Shown: one piece after another, positions 1 through 11,773 of the stretch
Numbering within the stretch: the first letter of the stretch is position 1
Layout: each line of letters starts with the position of its first letter
From: Pascua guehoae
Taxonomy: Eukaryota > Basidiomycota > Tremellomycetes > Trichosporonales > Trichosporonaceae
DNA: 64,000 nucleotides
Assembly: GCA_001600415.1 (NCBI GenBank)
Contig: BCJX01000001.1
Span: 470,365 to 534,364, forward strand
Direction: 5' to 3'
Program-made: the position numbers and the translations under genes
The notes under the pieces: model-generated
Told to the model about the DNA's origin: nothing
Databases searched by the model: none
Seen by the model: only the letters and a program-made list of their open reading frames with translations

Positions 1-598
1 AGTGTCACGAAACTGGAGTGAAAATGGGCCCTGGCCAGGACATACGCTCAGTGGCTGCCTCCATGATTTGGCACCCTCTCACCAAGTCGACACACCCTCC
101 CCGAGCCCCCTACGTCACTACCGGGCCTTCGCGACCTGTTCTTATGCACCCAGGACGGTTAATACCCCCGGCGAACAAACAATCCAAACAAAAAACCATA
201 CGCTCGGAGAGCCCAAGGCATCTGACCCGAGCAAATCGAAAACGCACTGTACCGCTTGACGTCAATATCCCACGACATCCCAATGCCCTTCGCCATCCAA
301 AGGCTCACTGTCAACCCTGGTGCCAGTAGGCGTCTCACCTACCCTTATTGGAAAGTGGCCACAAGAGAGGCAGACCATCCCAGGGAGCATTGCGTACCGT
401 CCAACTGTACCCACCTCTCCTCTCACGCCTTGGCTTCCAGCCACCGCTGGTTTGTAGCGCGCCTAGTATGCAAAGCGCAGTGCGTACTTTGATTGGCCTG
501 CAAGTGAGATGGATGCACGGCTGGTGGATGCACAAACCTGGCCGTCAACACAATTGTCTTCTCTCTTGTCAACTCTTCATACAAACAGCATAGCGACG
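1..598. other. Left-edge stretch without a recognised gene
   Basis: No open frame here shows a recognisable domain or a consistent exon series. The last ~100 bases are pyrimidine-rich and are probably promoter and leader of the first kinase. Confidence 0.5.
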
Positions 599-2582
599 AT
601 GCTCAACCCCCCCTCGCTTTCTTCACGTTCTTCCTCCCCTGCCTCCTCTGTGCCGACGTTGTGTCGACATTTGAGGCTGGCGCCAGCGCTCGGGTCGAAA
701 CCGGCGCTTTCAACACCCTCGCCGCCCTCAAGTTCAAGGAGATGGGCTCCCTTGTACTTGTCACCTTCGGCAAGCCCCTCAAGGTCTTCGACCTTGTGAG
801 CGTGAGTGCCGGCGCCATGCACATTGAGTGCTTCAACCAGCTTGGCACCGGCACTTTTGGTGTCGTCTACTCGGCGGTGGTCTCGGCTGGCTTTGGTGTG
901 CGCGACGTCGCGCTCAAGTAAGTTGGCAAGCTAACCTCCTCCATCCCACACGATAGCCTACTTGGTCTTCTTTGCCTTGTCGAGCGCTGACATCCAGAGT
1001 CTCGCGTCGGATCGTCCGCGGCTACCCCGACCGCGCCTTCGAGAACGAGCTGCGGGCCGTGAGGGCCATTGTCCACCGCAACGTTGTCGGCTTCGTCGGG
1101 TACGCCAGCGACGAGGAGAGGTGAGTAGCCCTGAATCATCACTGCCTCCACACGCTTTCCATCATCCGTTTACCTTGTTGCTTCCTGTCACCTTGCGTGG
1201 GCTATTTGCCCTCATCCCCTGTTCACTGCGTCCCTCTGGCTTGCTCAGCTTGTATCTTGCGTTACAGTCGCTAACACACAGCAACTACCTCCTCTTGGAC
1301 CTGCATCATGGCGGGTCCTTGATGGAGTACCTCAGGCACTCGGCGCGCGGCAAGCGTCTTGCGGTCCTCCCTGTGGGCGTGGCTGTGTGGGTCGTCCGGT
1401 AAGTTCTAATCCAGCCCACCTCTTACACAACGTAGCCTCTCCAGCATGCACTCGCGAAAAGATTGCTGACACCTACAGGGAACTTGTGGAGGGGATATTG
1501 GCCATCCACAAGGCGGGCTTTGTCCACGCGGACCTCAAGCCCGCCAATATCCTCCTCCGCACTCCGTTCCTGGGCGACGGCGTGGTCATTGGCGACTTTG
1601 GGTCGGCGCAGCTGGCCAACAACCCGCACGCCAAGTTCACCAGCGGCACCGCGGGATACGCCGCTCCCGAAGTGTTTGACGAGAACGGGCAACACGGCTT
1701 TGGGATGGACTGGCACGCTTTGGGGTACGTTCCGTTGGCACATTTGGCAACTTTTCTTCGTCAGCTGACCATGTCTCGCAGTTGGATTTTCTACGCCATG
1801 CTGGCTGGAGAAACAATCCAGAGCGTTTTCCGACAGTCGGTCCACCAAGTCATCCAGGCGACGAAAGCGGGTGCGCTGCACCAGGCGTTTGCTCGTCAGG
1901 GGTGGGCTGCTGTCCCGGTCGAGAGTACGTTCCTTGCCATCTTCACTTTGAGCCGTGTCCTGACCCACAGTTACCGACTTTATCCAGCAGTTGACCGACC
2001 CGGACCCGCGCAAACGGCCGCGCGATCACCGGGTCGAGGCGATGATCAACGTGAGTATTCTGACGTGCGCGCCCCAGCATGTTGATATTTTTTGTGAAGG
2101 CCCGTGGCTGACGTAACAGGACTTGTGCGAAAAAGTTCCCGGCCGAGTGGAGCGAGTACCCGAGCAAGGCGCAGGGCCGAGTCCCTTCAGAGTCGGACTC
2201 TGAAGGCTCGGTCTTTGCGTCTGCTGAGGGCACTGCCTCTCCTTTGACGCCCACTTTCCGCTCCGCTTGCAGCTCGGTTTCTCTCTCGGCGCGTATTTTG
2301 TCTGGTTCGGCCTCCACGGCCTTTGTCACCGCCACAGCCTCGTCAGTCTTGACCAACGACAGCGTTGGCGCCCCATCGACTGCGCCTGAGGCTTGGGCCA
2401 CTGCCGTTACTGTCGCTGCCACTGCTCCCTCCACTGCCGCCGCCCCTGACACCATCGCCACCGCCACAGTAACCACCAAGCGCAACCTGTTCCAGTCGCT
2501 TGAGCGCAAGGGCCGCCTCAAGGCCTGGGCGCGCGACATCAAGGGCAAGATCAAGCGCAAGGTCAAGCACCGCTCTGACTGA
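599..2582 (+). pseudogene. Protein kinase paralogue 1, frameshifted
   Basis: First of three tandem kinase paralogues. Exons inferred: 599-917, 998-1120, 1282-1398, 1479-1724, 1782-1924, 1971-2050, 2120-2582. Kinase features in order: glycine loop GTGTFGVVY, VALK lysine, catalytic loop HADLKPAN (Ala replaces the usual Arg of HRD), DFG, an APE-like site in AAPEVF, and DPDPRKRP of subdomain XI. The tail is Ser/Thr/Ala-rich and ends in a Lys/Arg-rich segment (KGKIKRKVK). Two frame breaks are visible by comparison with paralogues. The ATG at 599 is out of frame with the kinase because the C tract at 607-613 is one base short. The tail changes frame near 2129-2136 (GAAAAAGTTC), between LCEK and FPAEW. 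Both are at homopolymers, so assembly error is possible. Substrate unknown. Confidence 0.7.
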
Positions 2583-2775
2583 GGGGCAAGGTGTTCCGTA
2601 GGTGTCAAAGTTATTCCCGCTGGTCGGGAGTGTATTCATGTTTAGATGTGGCTTTATAATCTGCGAAATGCATGTCGGGTCACGAAAATATTACTGCTGC
2701 ATCTTGACACGGCTCAACCTGCACATCCATCGTCTTCACTTCCTCTCAGTCACAAACATTTATTCTTCAATCGCC

Positions 2776-4751
2776 ATGCTGAACTCCCTCCTTGCCTTCG
2801 TGGCCTGTTTCTGCCCCTCCCTCTTCGGCCTGGGCGCTTTCGCATCCCTCAACGGCCCCAACTACTCTGCGCCCACTTGCGACTCGCTCTCGCTCTCCCT
2901 CCCAGGTCGCCCCTTTACCGTCGAGCTGTTTACCGACCTCGTCCTTGTCGCGGTCGGTGTACCCATCAAGGTCTTCTCCCTCCTCGGATCACTTGGTGAT
3001 GTCCTCGACATCAAGTGTTTCAAGGTCCTCGGCTCCGGCAGCTACGGGACCGTATATTCGGCGGTTCTGTCAGCTCGGTCTAGTATGAAGGACGTAGCGG
3101 TCAAGTGAGTTAACGGCCCCTTATCCAGCACAGATTATTCGTTCAGAGCTGACGTCCAGGGTTTCTCCTATCGTGATGCATGGTAGGCTCGACAAGGCGT
3201 TCAAAAGGGAGGTGGATGCCCTAAAGGCAGTCCGCCACCCAAACGTCTTCGAGTATGTGGACCATGCGAATGACGCGGACCAGTAAGTCAATGTGGCTCG
3301 TTAGATGACACCTTTTGGCTCCTTGTATGCCAGTTAGATGCTAACACCCAGCAACTATTTGGTCCTGTACCTTCACTCCGGCGGGTCGCTTGCCGACCTC
3401 CTCAAGCCCAAGGCGCGTGGCCAGCATGCGAACATTCTGCCGCTGGCCTACGCGCTCTTCCTCACCCGGTATGTTCAAACCCACGATCCACATCCTTGCA
3501 CTATCTTTACCCAATGTGTCAGTCTGCTGACGGCTGTAGACAGCTGGTTTCGGCGGTCTGCGCGGTCCACACGGCCGGCTTTGTCCACATGGACATTAAG
3601 CCGGCCAACGTGCTTCTTCGCAGCACCCGCTCTCGTGACGGAGCCGTGCTGTGCGACTTTGGTCTCGCGCAGCGAGTTGGTAGTGCTCGAGCACGGTTTT
3701 AGACCGGGACGCCGGGGTACGCCGCTCCCGAGGCGTACGATCTCGAGGTCGGTAGGGTGCCGTCCAGGGGCGGCTTCCCCATGGACTGGTACGCGGTCCG
3801 GTGAGTTCTCTGATGCGCCTGCTCTACTTGGCGGTACTGATCTCGTCTTGCAGCTGGGTCGTCTACGCTATGGTGGGACGTTTGTCGGCTTCTAGACGTA
3901 CTCGTATGCCTGCATCAATAGCTCGTAACCCTTGATCATGTGGATCTTCAGGTCCCACTTTTCCACAAACTGCTGTGGCGGGACACAAACTGCTGTGGCC
4001 CAACAGACCCTCCCGAGCTTGTACAAAGGATGGCATGCCGATATCAAAGCGGCGACGATGCCTGGTAAGGTCGATGTGTTTTCACTTCCTGGATGGGCAA
4101 ATGTGCCGGAAGAAGGTAAGTTTGCCCTGATGACAGGTGTTGCTTGGACTGACTGGCTCAGTGACGAGTTTTGTTCGGAGACTCACCCACGTGAACCCTC
4201 TTGAGCGCCTCCAGGACAAGACGATCCTGCTGTGGATTGACGTGAGTACCATTCCCGACCCGTGACTGCGTGTCCTCTGTGAATCTCTGTTCAATGGCAC
4301 GACTGACATTCCAGCGCCTCTGCCAGCGCTACGCCGTCGTCTGGTCAGCCTGCCCTCGCAGCATCCGCCAGCTCGTCACAATTTGTACCTCAGAACGTTC
4401 TGAGCGTGACTCAAGCTTCCAGACTGCAGAGCATGGCACCACGTCGTCGGCAAGCGGCTTCCAGTCGGCCATCTCCACTCCTTCGGCGTCGGACTTCCGC
4501 TCGGCCCTCTCCACCTCGTCGGTCTCGGCCTTTGTGACGGCATCCATCTCGCCGATTGCATACGACACTGCCACCGCTGCTTCGTCGTCCGCGCCTTCCG
4601 TTTGGGCCACTGCCCCTGCCAACGAACCTGCTCCCGACCCCGCCTGCCAGTGCGCGCCCATCAAGTCGCCCAAGCGCAAGGGCCGATTCAAGGCTGGGTG
4701 CTCACGGCCAAGGTCAAAGTCAAGGCCAAGCTCAAGCGCCGCAAAGGCTAA
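2776..4751 (+). pseudogene. Protein kinase paralogue 2, decayed
   Basis: Second kinase paralogue, starting with a hydrophobic leader (MLNSLLAFVACFC). Exons inferred: 2776-3104, 3160-3282, 3352-3468, 3540-3800, then 3854 onward. Visible motifs: GSGSYGTVY, VAVK, HMDIKPANV in the catalytic loop (Met where HRD has Arg), DFG and GTPGYAAPE. An in-frame TAG at 3700-3702 interrupts the activation segment. Downstream, the segment after YAMV loses similarity and meets stops. The Ser/Ala-rich tail is recognisable at about 4380-4680 (ends KRKGRFKA). A one-base loss near 4692 throws the basic tail (AKVKVKAKLKRRKG in the other frame) out of register. This is a pseudogene by sequence; a truncated product up to the stop is the only alternative. 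Confidence 0.75.
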
Positions 4752-4982
4752 AGAGCAGGCCTGCGGCTTTAAGTCGACATCGTTCCTGCTGGCAGGAGCA
4801 TGGTTTCCGTATTGTCTCGTCGATGCATAACTATTCCGTTCGAAATCACTGTCGCATCTCTTAGTGACCAGGGCAACTGTACGAGCTTCCAGTTGATCTA
4901 GAGCTAATCATTTTACGCTTGCTTGCAGAAAGCTTGGTGAGGACAACGCATATCGAGGTATAGGTTGTGTGCGGGGTATTGT

Positions 4983-5108
4983 CATGAGTGACAGGGCGAT
5001 GTACAGAATGAATGCCGCCACGCGAGTATATATAGAGCGCGTGGCGGCTCGAGCGTACGTGCGATGGGGCATGCGCGTGCATGGGCACTCGAGGCTCGAG
5101 TGCCTTCC
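4983..5108 (+). repeat. Dispersed repeat family A
   Basis: One of six related ~125-135 bp GC-rich units in the window (others 9618-9755, 29232-29356, 34136-34268, 36934-37069, 53096-53229). The unit begins near GAGCGATAGAGCGATG, has a central TATATGT-like stretch and ends GAGGCTCGAGTCC. This is a diverged copy, with GAGTGACAGGGCGATG at its start. Confidence 0.65.
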
Positions 5109-5276
5109 CCAACTCGGCCACTGCCTTGCTAACCTCATCCGGCGAGATGACTCTCCTCTCCATCACCTTTCCCTTCCATCTCGTCCTCCCCCTGGTCCCA
5201 ATTCTCCTCCTCCTCTTTCTCCTTCTGCATCTCCCTTCACTCTCGCACTCCTCTCTTCCCCTACCCCCGTTCTTCT

Positions 5277-5379
5277 GTTGGTTGACCCGAGCTCGAGCGA
5301 GCCGTGCGCGCTCGCACGCTGTGTATAGGCCATCTCGGTAGACTGTATTCAACATGCATCGCTCTGTCCCTCGCTCGAC
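5277..5379 (-). repeat. Dispersed repeat family B
   Basis: One of four ~100-135 bp units (others 29382-29502, 34614-34746, 36741-36849). On the minus strand it reads GAGCGATGCATGTTGAATAC, then ACAGTCTACCGAGATGGCC, a variable GAGCG-rich tract, and ends ACCAAC. It faces the family-A copy at 4983-5108. Confidence 0.7.
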
Positions 5380-6404
5380 ATCTTCTCCATCACCTTCTCT
5401 TCCGTCACCGCCTTGTTCGTTGTTCCCTCTCTCTTCATTGTCCTCCTCACTCTTCTCCTTTCTTCGTATCCACCAACTCTCACACTCTTAACCCTCTTTT
5501 CCTCCCTCCATCAATTTCTCGATGAAGATGGTAGTAGTCAGTCCCGGTGGGGGAATGCCTCGTGGCCGAATGGAACCCAGGATGGGATGTCACCATCAAG
5601 GAAGTAGCGCAAGTCCCTCCTCCCGCCACAGCCAAAATAGTACCCCTGCCAACGCGGGCGTCGGTCACTGATACCTAGGGTTTCTGGCACTCACCACGAC
5701 CTCGGGCCCGACCGAGCTCAATGTGGCAGTCACCACACTTTCCGGACGCACCTGTCAATGCAACTTAAGAATCGGGAATCGGTGCGAGATTGTAGGTTGC
5801 CCACACAACGGCATCGTGTGCACGGTCGTGCTGGCCGTGCGGTGATTCCCGAATGGCGAAAATCCTGTGGTATCATCTGCCGACTATTTCTGGACCCTAC
5901 ACCACAGAGTACGAATTTCAAAAGTACAAATGACGACTGGAGGGGTGGCGAACGTACGACGTACATTGAACAGATGACGAGGCTGGCACGTGGTTTGTTA
6001 GCCTTATTTATCTCCCCGTTTACAGCAGTATATGAGTAATGAGAGCCAAATGAACGGCAGTCGTGCTAATGGAGGCGCAGGCAATAGCCACATCGGAGAA
6101 AAGTCGTAAAAACAAAATAAAATAAAAATCAATTACGTGGCGCACTCATTACCAACTCCTTCAGCAACTGAATGGGACGTGGTGTGGCAGCAACAGACAC
6201 GTGGGAGGAAGATGGGATAAAAGAACTGAAAAGAAAATCAGTCGCGCGTGCAACCCACTCAAACCTCATTCGTTACTCAACCGTCCAATGCCATGTCGTT
6301 GGCGAATGCCTCCGTCCCAAGTGGACTGTCCCCCAGGCCCTCACCGCTGCATTTAACGCCTCAACTGTGCACGCATCTTTCTTTCTCTCACAAAACCTTC
6401 TCCA

Positions 6405-6432
6405 AACAAATAAACAAACAAACAAACAAACG
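6405..6432. repeat. AAAC microsatellite
   Basis: Run of AAAC/AAAT tetramers about 85 bp upstream of the kinase 3 start codon, inside the presumed leader. Confidence 0.8.
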
Positions 6433-6515
6433 ACACCTCAAACTGTCAAAAACCGCCCTCTCGCAAACAAAACTCCTCAACCTCGACCTCCTCGCCAACC
6501 TCAACTTTCTCCACG

Positions 6516-8898
6516 ATGCGCAACCCGCTTGCCGTCTTTCTCTCCTTCTTCGTTCCCGTCTGTTTCTCTGTTGACATCACAGGTTCTACGATCGGAGAGG
6601 TCAAGTCCATCCGCGCTGCTGTCCCGTCGTTCAAGCCCCTTGCCGAATTCCCTGCTGACATCTTTAGGAGCTTTGCAAACATGCTCTTTCTTGGTGCAAT
6701 GGCCGCGATCCCGGACTCGATCTGCTCCTTCGTCCTCCTTGGCGGTGCGATTTCGGTTGAATGCTTCAAGGTCCTCGGTAAGGGGTCGTTCGGCACTGTT
6801 TACCAGGCGATCGCCAAAGCCCCAGGCATGTTCGGAACCCAGGATGTCGCGGTCAAGTGAGTGTTTCCTTCTCGCCCCGTTCTTGCCCACTTTGTTCATC
6901 ACTGATACCCAGGGTCTCCAACATCATGATTCAGGGCATGCTCGACACTGCGTTCGCTCGGGAGGTTCAGGTCCTCAAGTCGGTCAAACATCCGAACATC
7001 GTCAAGATGGTGGCCAGTGCCAGTGACGCCAGTTAGTGAGTAATCCTGACTTGTACCGTCATCCCAATCGACCAGCCGGTCCAGCTTCTTCATTCCCTGT
7101 TCTTAGAGGTACCCCTCATCCGTCCACGCCTTTTACCTGCTCCCTCTATACCTCTGTTCTGTGATTGTACCTGCACTCGTTCACCCCTGTCCCACCCCTG
7201 GCATCCCACATCGTTTGAACTGGTACAATTTGGTCCTCCTTCCATACTACCCCCCTCCCCTTCTTTTTGCTAGTAGCCCACATCCCACTCCACCTCGCTT
7301 GTCCTCCTCCCACCTCGCTTTGCCCACCATTTCCCATAGCACCACTCTATACGATTCGGCCTTGTATCCCACCATTTCAATTGTATCTCTGCTGCTTCAC
7401 TCGCCCCCCTTGAAGCCCCGTCTATCTTCCGGCCATACGGCCTGAGCGCCAGCCCCCTACATCTACATTCACAACCGCTTGCTTCAACCCGACCACCGTT
7501 GTATGGTATCGCTAACATTCAGCAACTACTTGCTCCTGGAACTTCTCAGCGGTGGCTCTCTGCAGGGTCTGATCTCCGACGACACTCGTGTACCCGTTAG
7601 CTGTGCGCTCTTCCTCATCCGGTATGTTGGTGCCCAACACACACATTGTACTCTCCAGCACCTCGAAGTTACCTCCCATAACTTACCCGCACAGTCAACT
7701 GATTGAGGCCGTGGCTACTCTCCACGAGGCTGGCTACGCTCACAAGGACATCAAGCCCGGGAACATTATGTTGCGCTCGGCCTGGCCTGGTGCCGGCCTC
7801 GTGCTTTGTGATTTCGGCATTGCGCGCCACATCAAAAAGGAGGGTCACTCGTCATGCGGAACCCCTGGCTGGATGGCACCGGAAGTTTACGCTCGCAAGG
7901 GTGGTTTTGCGGCCGATTGGTATGCTGTGGGGTAAGTTGGGCAGACACACTTATTTTGCTCCGCTGACCATCCCACTAGCTTGGTTTTCTTTTCTCTCCT
8001 CACTGGCGAGACATTGAGCAGCATCTACGGGGACAACAAGAAGTTGTTGGAAGGCATGCGCAACAAGACGATTCTGCGCGAGCTCTTCGGTCACGCTGCC
8101 TGGACGAGGCGTGGGATCCCGAAACAGGGTAAGGTCGAGTGTGACACATTTGGTTCTGGCTTTTCTTTGCCTCTTTGCTCACCAAACTCAGTTGAACGGT
8201 TCATTGTCAGCCTCTTGGCGCACGACCCCTACGAACGCCCAAGCGCAAACGACATCAAGCACAAGATTTGGGTGAGTACTGTGGCATAGCTGCAATTATC
8301 CGTCATCTCTTCCATTCCTCAACCAGTCGGCCTGCCTTTCCTACCAGACAGAACCACGCAGCTGACAGATAAGGGGCTCTGTGAGGCGTTCCCGTACGAC
8401 TTTAAGAACCCGGACCCCGCTGCCTTCTGCAAGGAGGACGACCTTGCTGGTTGGCTCGACTTGATCATGAAGCGCGAGCCCCCGGCGTCGGTCGAGGACA
8501 ACTTCGCCTCCGCAGTCACGGGCTTTACGCCTTTTGGCACGGCTCTCGGAGCCCTCTCGGCGTCTTCGGCTTCGACTTTTGCCACGGCTAACGGCGCCTC
8601 GGTTCCCTTGGAAACGGCTTTCACGACGGCTCCCAACTCCTCGGCCTCTGTCAACCAGGCCGACAATGTCAACCGCGCGGTTGCTTCGCCGACCTCTGAC
8701 GTTTTGAGCACCGCCGCTACCGCTGGCTCCGCTGCTACCGCTGCTACCGCCGCTACCGCTGGCTCCACTGCTACCGCTGGCCCGGCCGTTACCGACGTCG
8801 TCCCTGTTAGTGGCCGTATCCGTGTCCGCGTGGGCCGCCTCAAGCTCTGGCGCCGCAAGGTCAAGGACAAGATCAAGCGCAAGCTTGGTACCGGGTAA
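6516..8898 (+). CDS. Protein kinase-like protein with N-terminal leader (paralogue 3, intact)
   Basis: Seven exons fit phase throughout: 6516-6856, 6913-7035, 7523-7621, 7695-7931, 7980-8128, 8192-8271, 8362-8898, giving about 521 residues. Residues 1-18 form a signal-peptide-like leader (MRNPLAVFLSFFVPVCFS). The kinase domain starts near residue 85: GKGSFGTVY, VAVK, HKDIKPGN (HRD arginine replaced by Lys), DFG, GTPGWMAPE, then subdomain XI with DPYERPS. The C-terminal ~180 residues are Ala/Ser/Thr-rich and end in a basic segment with KVKDKIKRK. The long intron 7036-7522 is unusual for this genome. Catalytic Lys, Asp, Asn and DFG are present, so activity is plausible. If the leader acts as a signal peptide, the domain would be lumenal or secreted (inference). 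Substrate unknown. Confidence 0.8.
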
Positions 8899-10352
8899 GT
8901 GAGCTCAAGTTGTCTTTGTTGGGGGCGCGATGGGTAAGGTCAATGGCAGGCACCTCTGAAGGGTTGCGGGGGTGATTCCTGCGCAACACGAAAGAGTGGT
9001 GTGGGCGTTGGTTTGTGGATAGCTGGGCGAAGGGTTGAGGGCTGTGCTTTGCACTGATTGCTGCTGTTCACCTGTAGCCTCACTTAGGTGGGGCGTCTGG
9101 GTGATCGGCGCCATTGGTCTTGGCATCTCAGTTGCTCATCTCGTCTCTCACTACTCGCAAATTTGCCTCGTACTATGTGTTCTTCACCTGTCGTTCCACT
9201 CCGGTGAGACGTCGGGTGATTACAACCATGGTCGTGGCATTTCTCCGTCCTTCACCTTGCTCTGTTTTTTGTTCCTTGCCCAGACCCCCTCTTCAATGAC
9301 GACACGAGTTTGCAGACCGGTACTGGCACTGTCCCCCCTGCTCAGTATACGTTGTCGCGACACTCCCGCGGGGCTCTGACGCACCGAATACTGGTAGGCT
9401 GGGATGGGCGCCGGACAAGGGGGTCTTTTCTTTGGTGTTGAAGGTTTTTTCCTTGAGGTTTCAAGGTTTTTTTAATCCTTTTGTAGATGCTTCGTAGTTC
9501 TGGATGTGGCCTTATGTAGTCTGTGCAATGCACCTTTTGTAGTTTGGCTCGCAGTACTGCTCCACTGGTGCATTGGGGTTGTGTACGCTGTTGGGTGTTC
9601 TGGTACTGCCGTAATGTTGTTATCGGGACTTGAGCCTCGCACGCGCACGCGCTGTCGCACGCTCGCTCTCGCATGTACGCTCGATCCGTCGTGCGCTCTA
9701 CACATACTCGCGCACGCGTACTCAATCTATGTATCGCTCTATCGCTCGTTGCAACAAATGTTGCCGGGTATGACAGAATGACACTTGGTGCGCATGTTCT
9801 GGGCACTGTTGGATTGGTTCAGCATATGAGCAGCCCCTACTTCAGACATGCTTGTGCCGTCTTCACGTGCTCTTTGTTGTCGGGTCCTTTTCAGCTCACC
9901 TTGCAGACGTGTTTCCCTATACTCTGCGCAGACCGCGAGACAGCCAGCAGCGGCGCAACCACTACCACGTGGTTTCTCTCCCATTATCTCTGTATGTTAT
10001 GGGATGTGGGACATGCTACCAGATGGGCCATAGCTGTCTCGGAGCGTGTGCAGACGCTGTCGGCACCATCAAACCACTGCTGGTCACTAACGATCACGGG
10101 ACGCCCGTGGCACCGTAGCACCCAATGGAACTGATAAAGCGGGATCAAAAAAGTGGAGGCCTCCACCGCAGCCGACCAAGCTTTTTCGCGTCATGCACCA
10201 AACCCACTCACTATTCACCACTACGAGCTCTAACTGCGCTACTCAACAACACGACACACTTCTCCCACAGACATCTGCACAACACCAGAGCATCACTGCG
10301 CGACTCCCCTCACCCCTTCCTCGCCAAACTTACGCTCGTCTGCCGCCTCAAG
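8899..10352. other. Intergenic stretch
   Basis: No supported gene. A hydrophobic stretch at about 9080-9160 and a possible splice acceptor near 9283 do not assemble into a phase-consistent gene. One family-A repeat lies at 9618-9755. The last ~150 bp are C/T-rich, consistent with the EIF1AD promoter. Confidence 0.5.
9618..9755 (-). repeat. Dispersed repeat family A
   Basis: Minus-strand copy, beginning GCAACGAGCGATAGAGCG and ending near GAGGCTCAAGTCCC. It has no family-B partner nearby. Confidence 0.7.
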
Positions 10353-11773
10353 ATGCCGCGCCCCCAACAACAAGCGGCACCGTACTCGCCCTCCACCCTC
10401 CCCGCGTCCCACATCCTCGTCCGCCTCGGCCCCCCACACGGAGGGGGCACGTTCGACACCGAGGGTATCGACGGAGTAGTGAGGCGGGTGGAGATGCCGA
10501 ATAGGATTCGGCGGAGCGTGTTTGCTGCACGAGGTAGGTCCTCTGGTCTATGTTTCTTTTTGATCTGTCGTCCTCTCGGTCTTCTGTCCGTTGTTGTCGC
10601 TGGCCTGGTGTCTTGCCCCTTCTCATCTTCGTCACCGAGATCTGGGTACGACTCGACCCGCCCTGCGATGGGTTACGATCAGGAAAGCAGCAGCTCGATC
10701 CGTCACAGGCATCGTGCTACACAACCCACAGCCGTACCGACGTTATCCCAACCAGCTAGCCCGTGTCTCATACCCACGCTAAACCCCAGGCATGTTCGCG
10801 TTCGTGGAACTGTACCCGTCCGACAACACTGGACGGCTCGCGGGCGAGATCACCCATGTGTGCTCGGGCGCAGAGATCAAGGCGTGGCGCAGGGCTGGCG
10901 AATGGTGAGTGGCTTGAGAGCGCTTGGGGTCTGCAAGGCAGGGGACGAAGTTGGTGGACAGTGCGCGCAACTGTGGACAGTGCGCATTGAGGAAACGTCT
11001 TGAGCAGGTGGAGATTGTGTCCCAGTGGCGGGGGAGCTTGCGCTCTGGACACAAAGGTTACGCAGTGTCCCCAGCACTCCCAACCCTGCGACCTTGTTCC
11101 ACCGATGAGGGTCAGGTTGGGTCAACAGTGCCCCAGCCTCAATGTTGGTCAGTGCGTCCTGTGCGCCGCTGTGCCCGTCGTCTGGAACGCATCCCAGTGA
11201 CAGTGCGCGGGTCCAGCTCGTACCGACCCTGTGGTCATGGCCAGCGTGTAGGGTGAAGGGTGTAGGGTGTGCTGGTTGCTAGCTATTGCTACACACGTTT
11301 CCGGCTCGCTGGTCTTGAGCGCGGTATCTGTCCGCACACCCCCTCCATGGTGGTCAGCCCTCGGTCCATGAGCAGCGGGCACAGCACGAGTAGTGAGAAA
11401 GTAGAGTCTGCTGGGCACAGAGTCGCGGTACCGTGGAAGCCTGCGACGCCACGGCCAGTACAAGCGACACGACACGTCACAGCCTCAACCCCAACCCACA
11501 ACCTCCCTCCCCCTGAGGGCCAGTGGGTCACCCGCTCCTGAACCGACCAGTCTCACCCCATGGCTTTGTCCAGAACTCCATCCCTCGTTGCCTCTATTCC
11601 TTGCGTGCAAGCTAACAGCCAGGCCCAAAGAGTTCGAGGATCCCGCACCCGCGTCCAAGGCCGCGAACGAGGAGAGCAGAGAGGACAGCGACGACGACTT
11701 GCCCGAGAACCCCAACCGGCGACGACAGGTCGTCGAGGAGTCGTCCTCGGAGGAGTCGTCAGACGAGGAGTAG
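10353..11773 (+). CDS. EIF1AD: EIF1AD-like protein (eIF-1A domain-containing)
   Basis: Three exons, 10353-10533, 10790-10904 and 11623-11773, give 148 residues. The middle carries the S1/IF1-type OB fold: HILVRLG, then MPNRIRRSVFAARG, then FVELYP and AGEITHVCS. The C-terminus ends with the DDDLPENPNRR-like block and a Ser/Glu-rich acidic tail (EESSSEESSDEE). That layout is the one known for EIF1AD/haponin, distinct from eIF1A itself. Family members are small nuclear OB-fold RNA-binding proteins; the exact role in fungi is not settled. The ATG at 10353 starts just before the conserved region and gives the expected length. Intron 2 (718 nt) is far longer than the usual 45-60 nt here. A neighbouring ncRNA or an extra exon inside it is not evident. 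Confidence 0.82.

Larger units (their letters stand above)
4752..6515. other. Intergenic stretch with short repeats and a possible coding relic
   Basis: Holds one family-A repeat (4983-5108) and one family-B repeat (5277-5379). A pyrimidine-rich run at about 5380-5520 precedes an ATG at 5522 in good context that opens only ~50 codons. At about 5560-5760 short in-frame pieces look coding-like in composition but are broken by stops; no family is recognisable. An AAAC microsatellite sits at 6405-6432, just before kinase 3. Confidence 0.5.

Noticed and set aside
5522..5760. Short coding-like pieces after a good leader
   Set aside because: Only about 50 codons open from the ATG, and other pieces are broken by stops in every frame; kept only as a note in the intergenic entry.
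9035..9379. Hydrophobic open frame downstream of kinase 3
   Set aside because: No family, no phase-consistent partner exons; the conserved basic tail of kinase 3 already ends with a stop at 8898.
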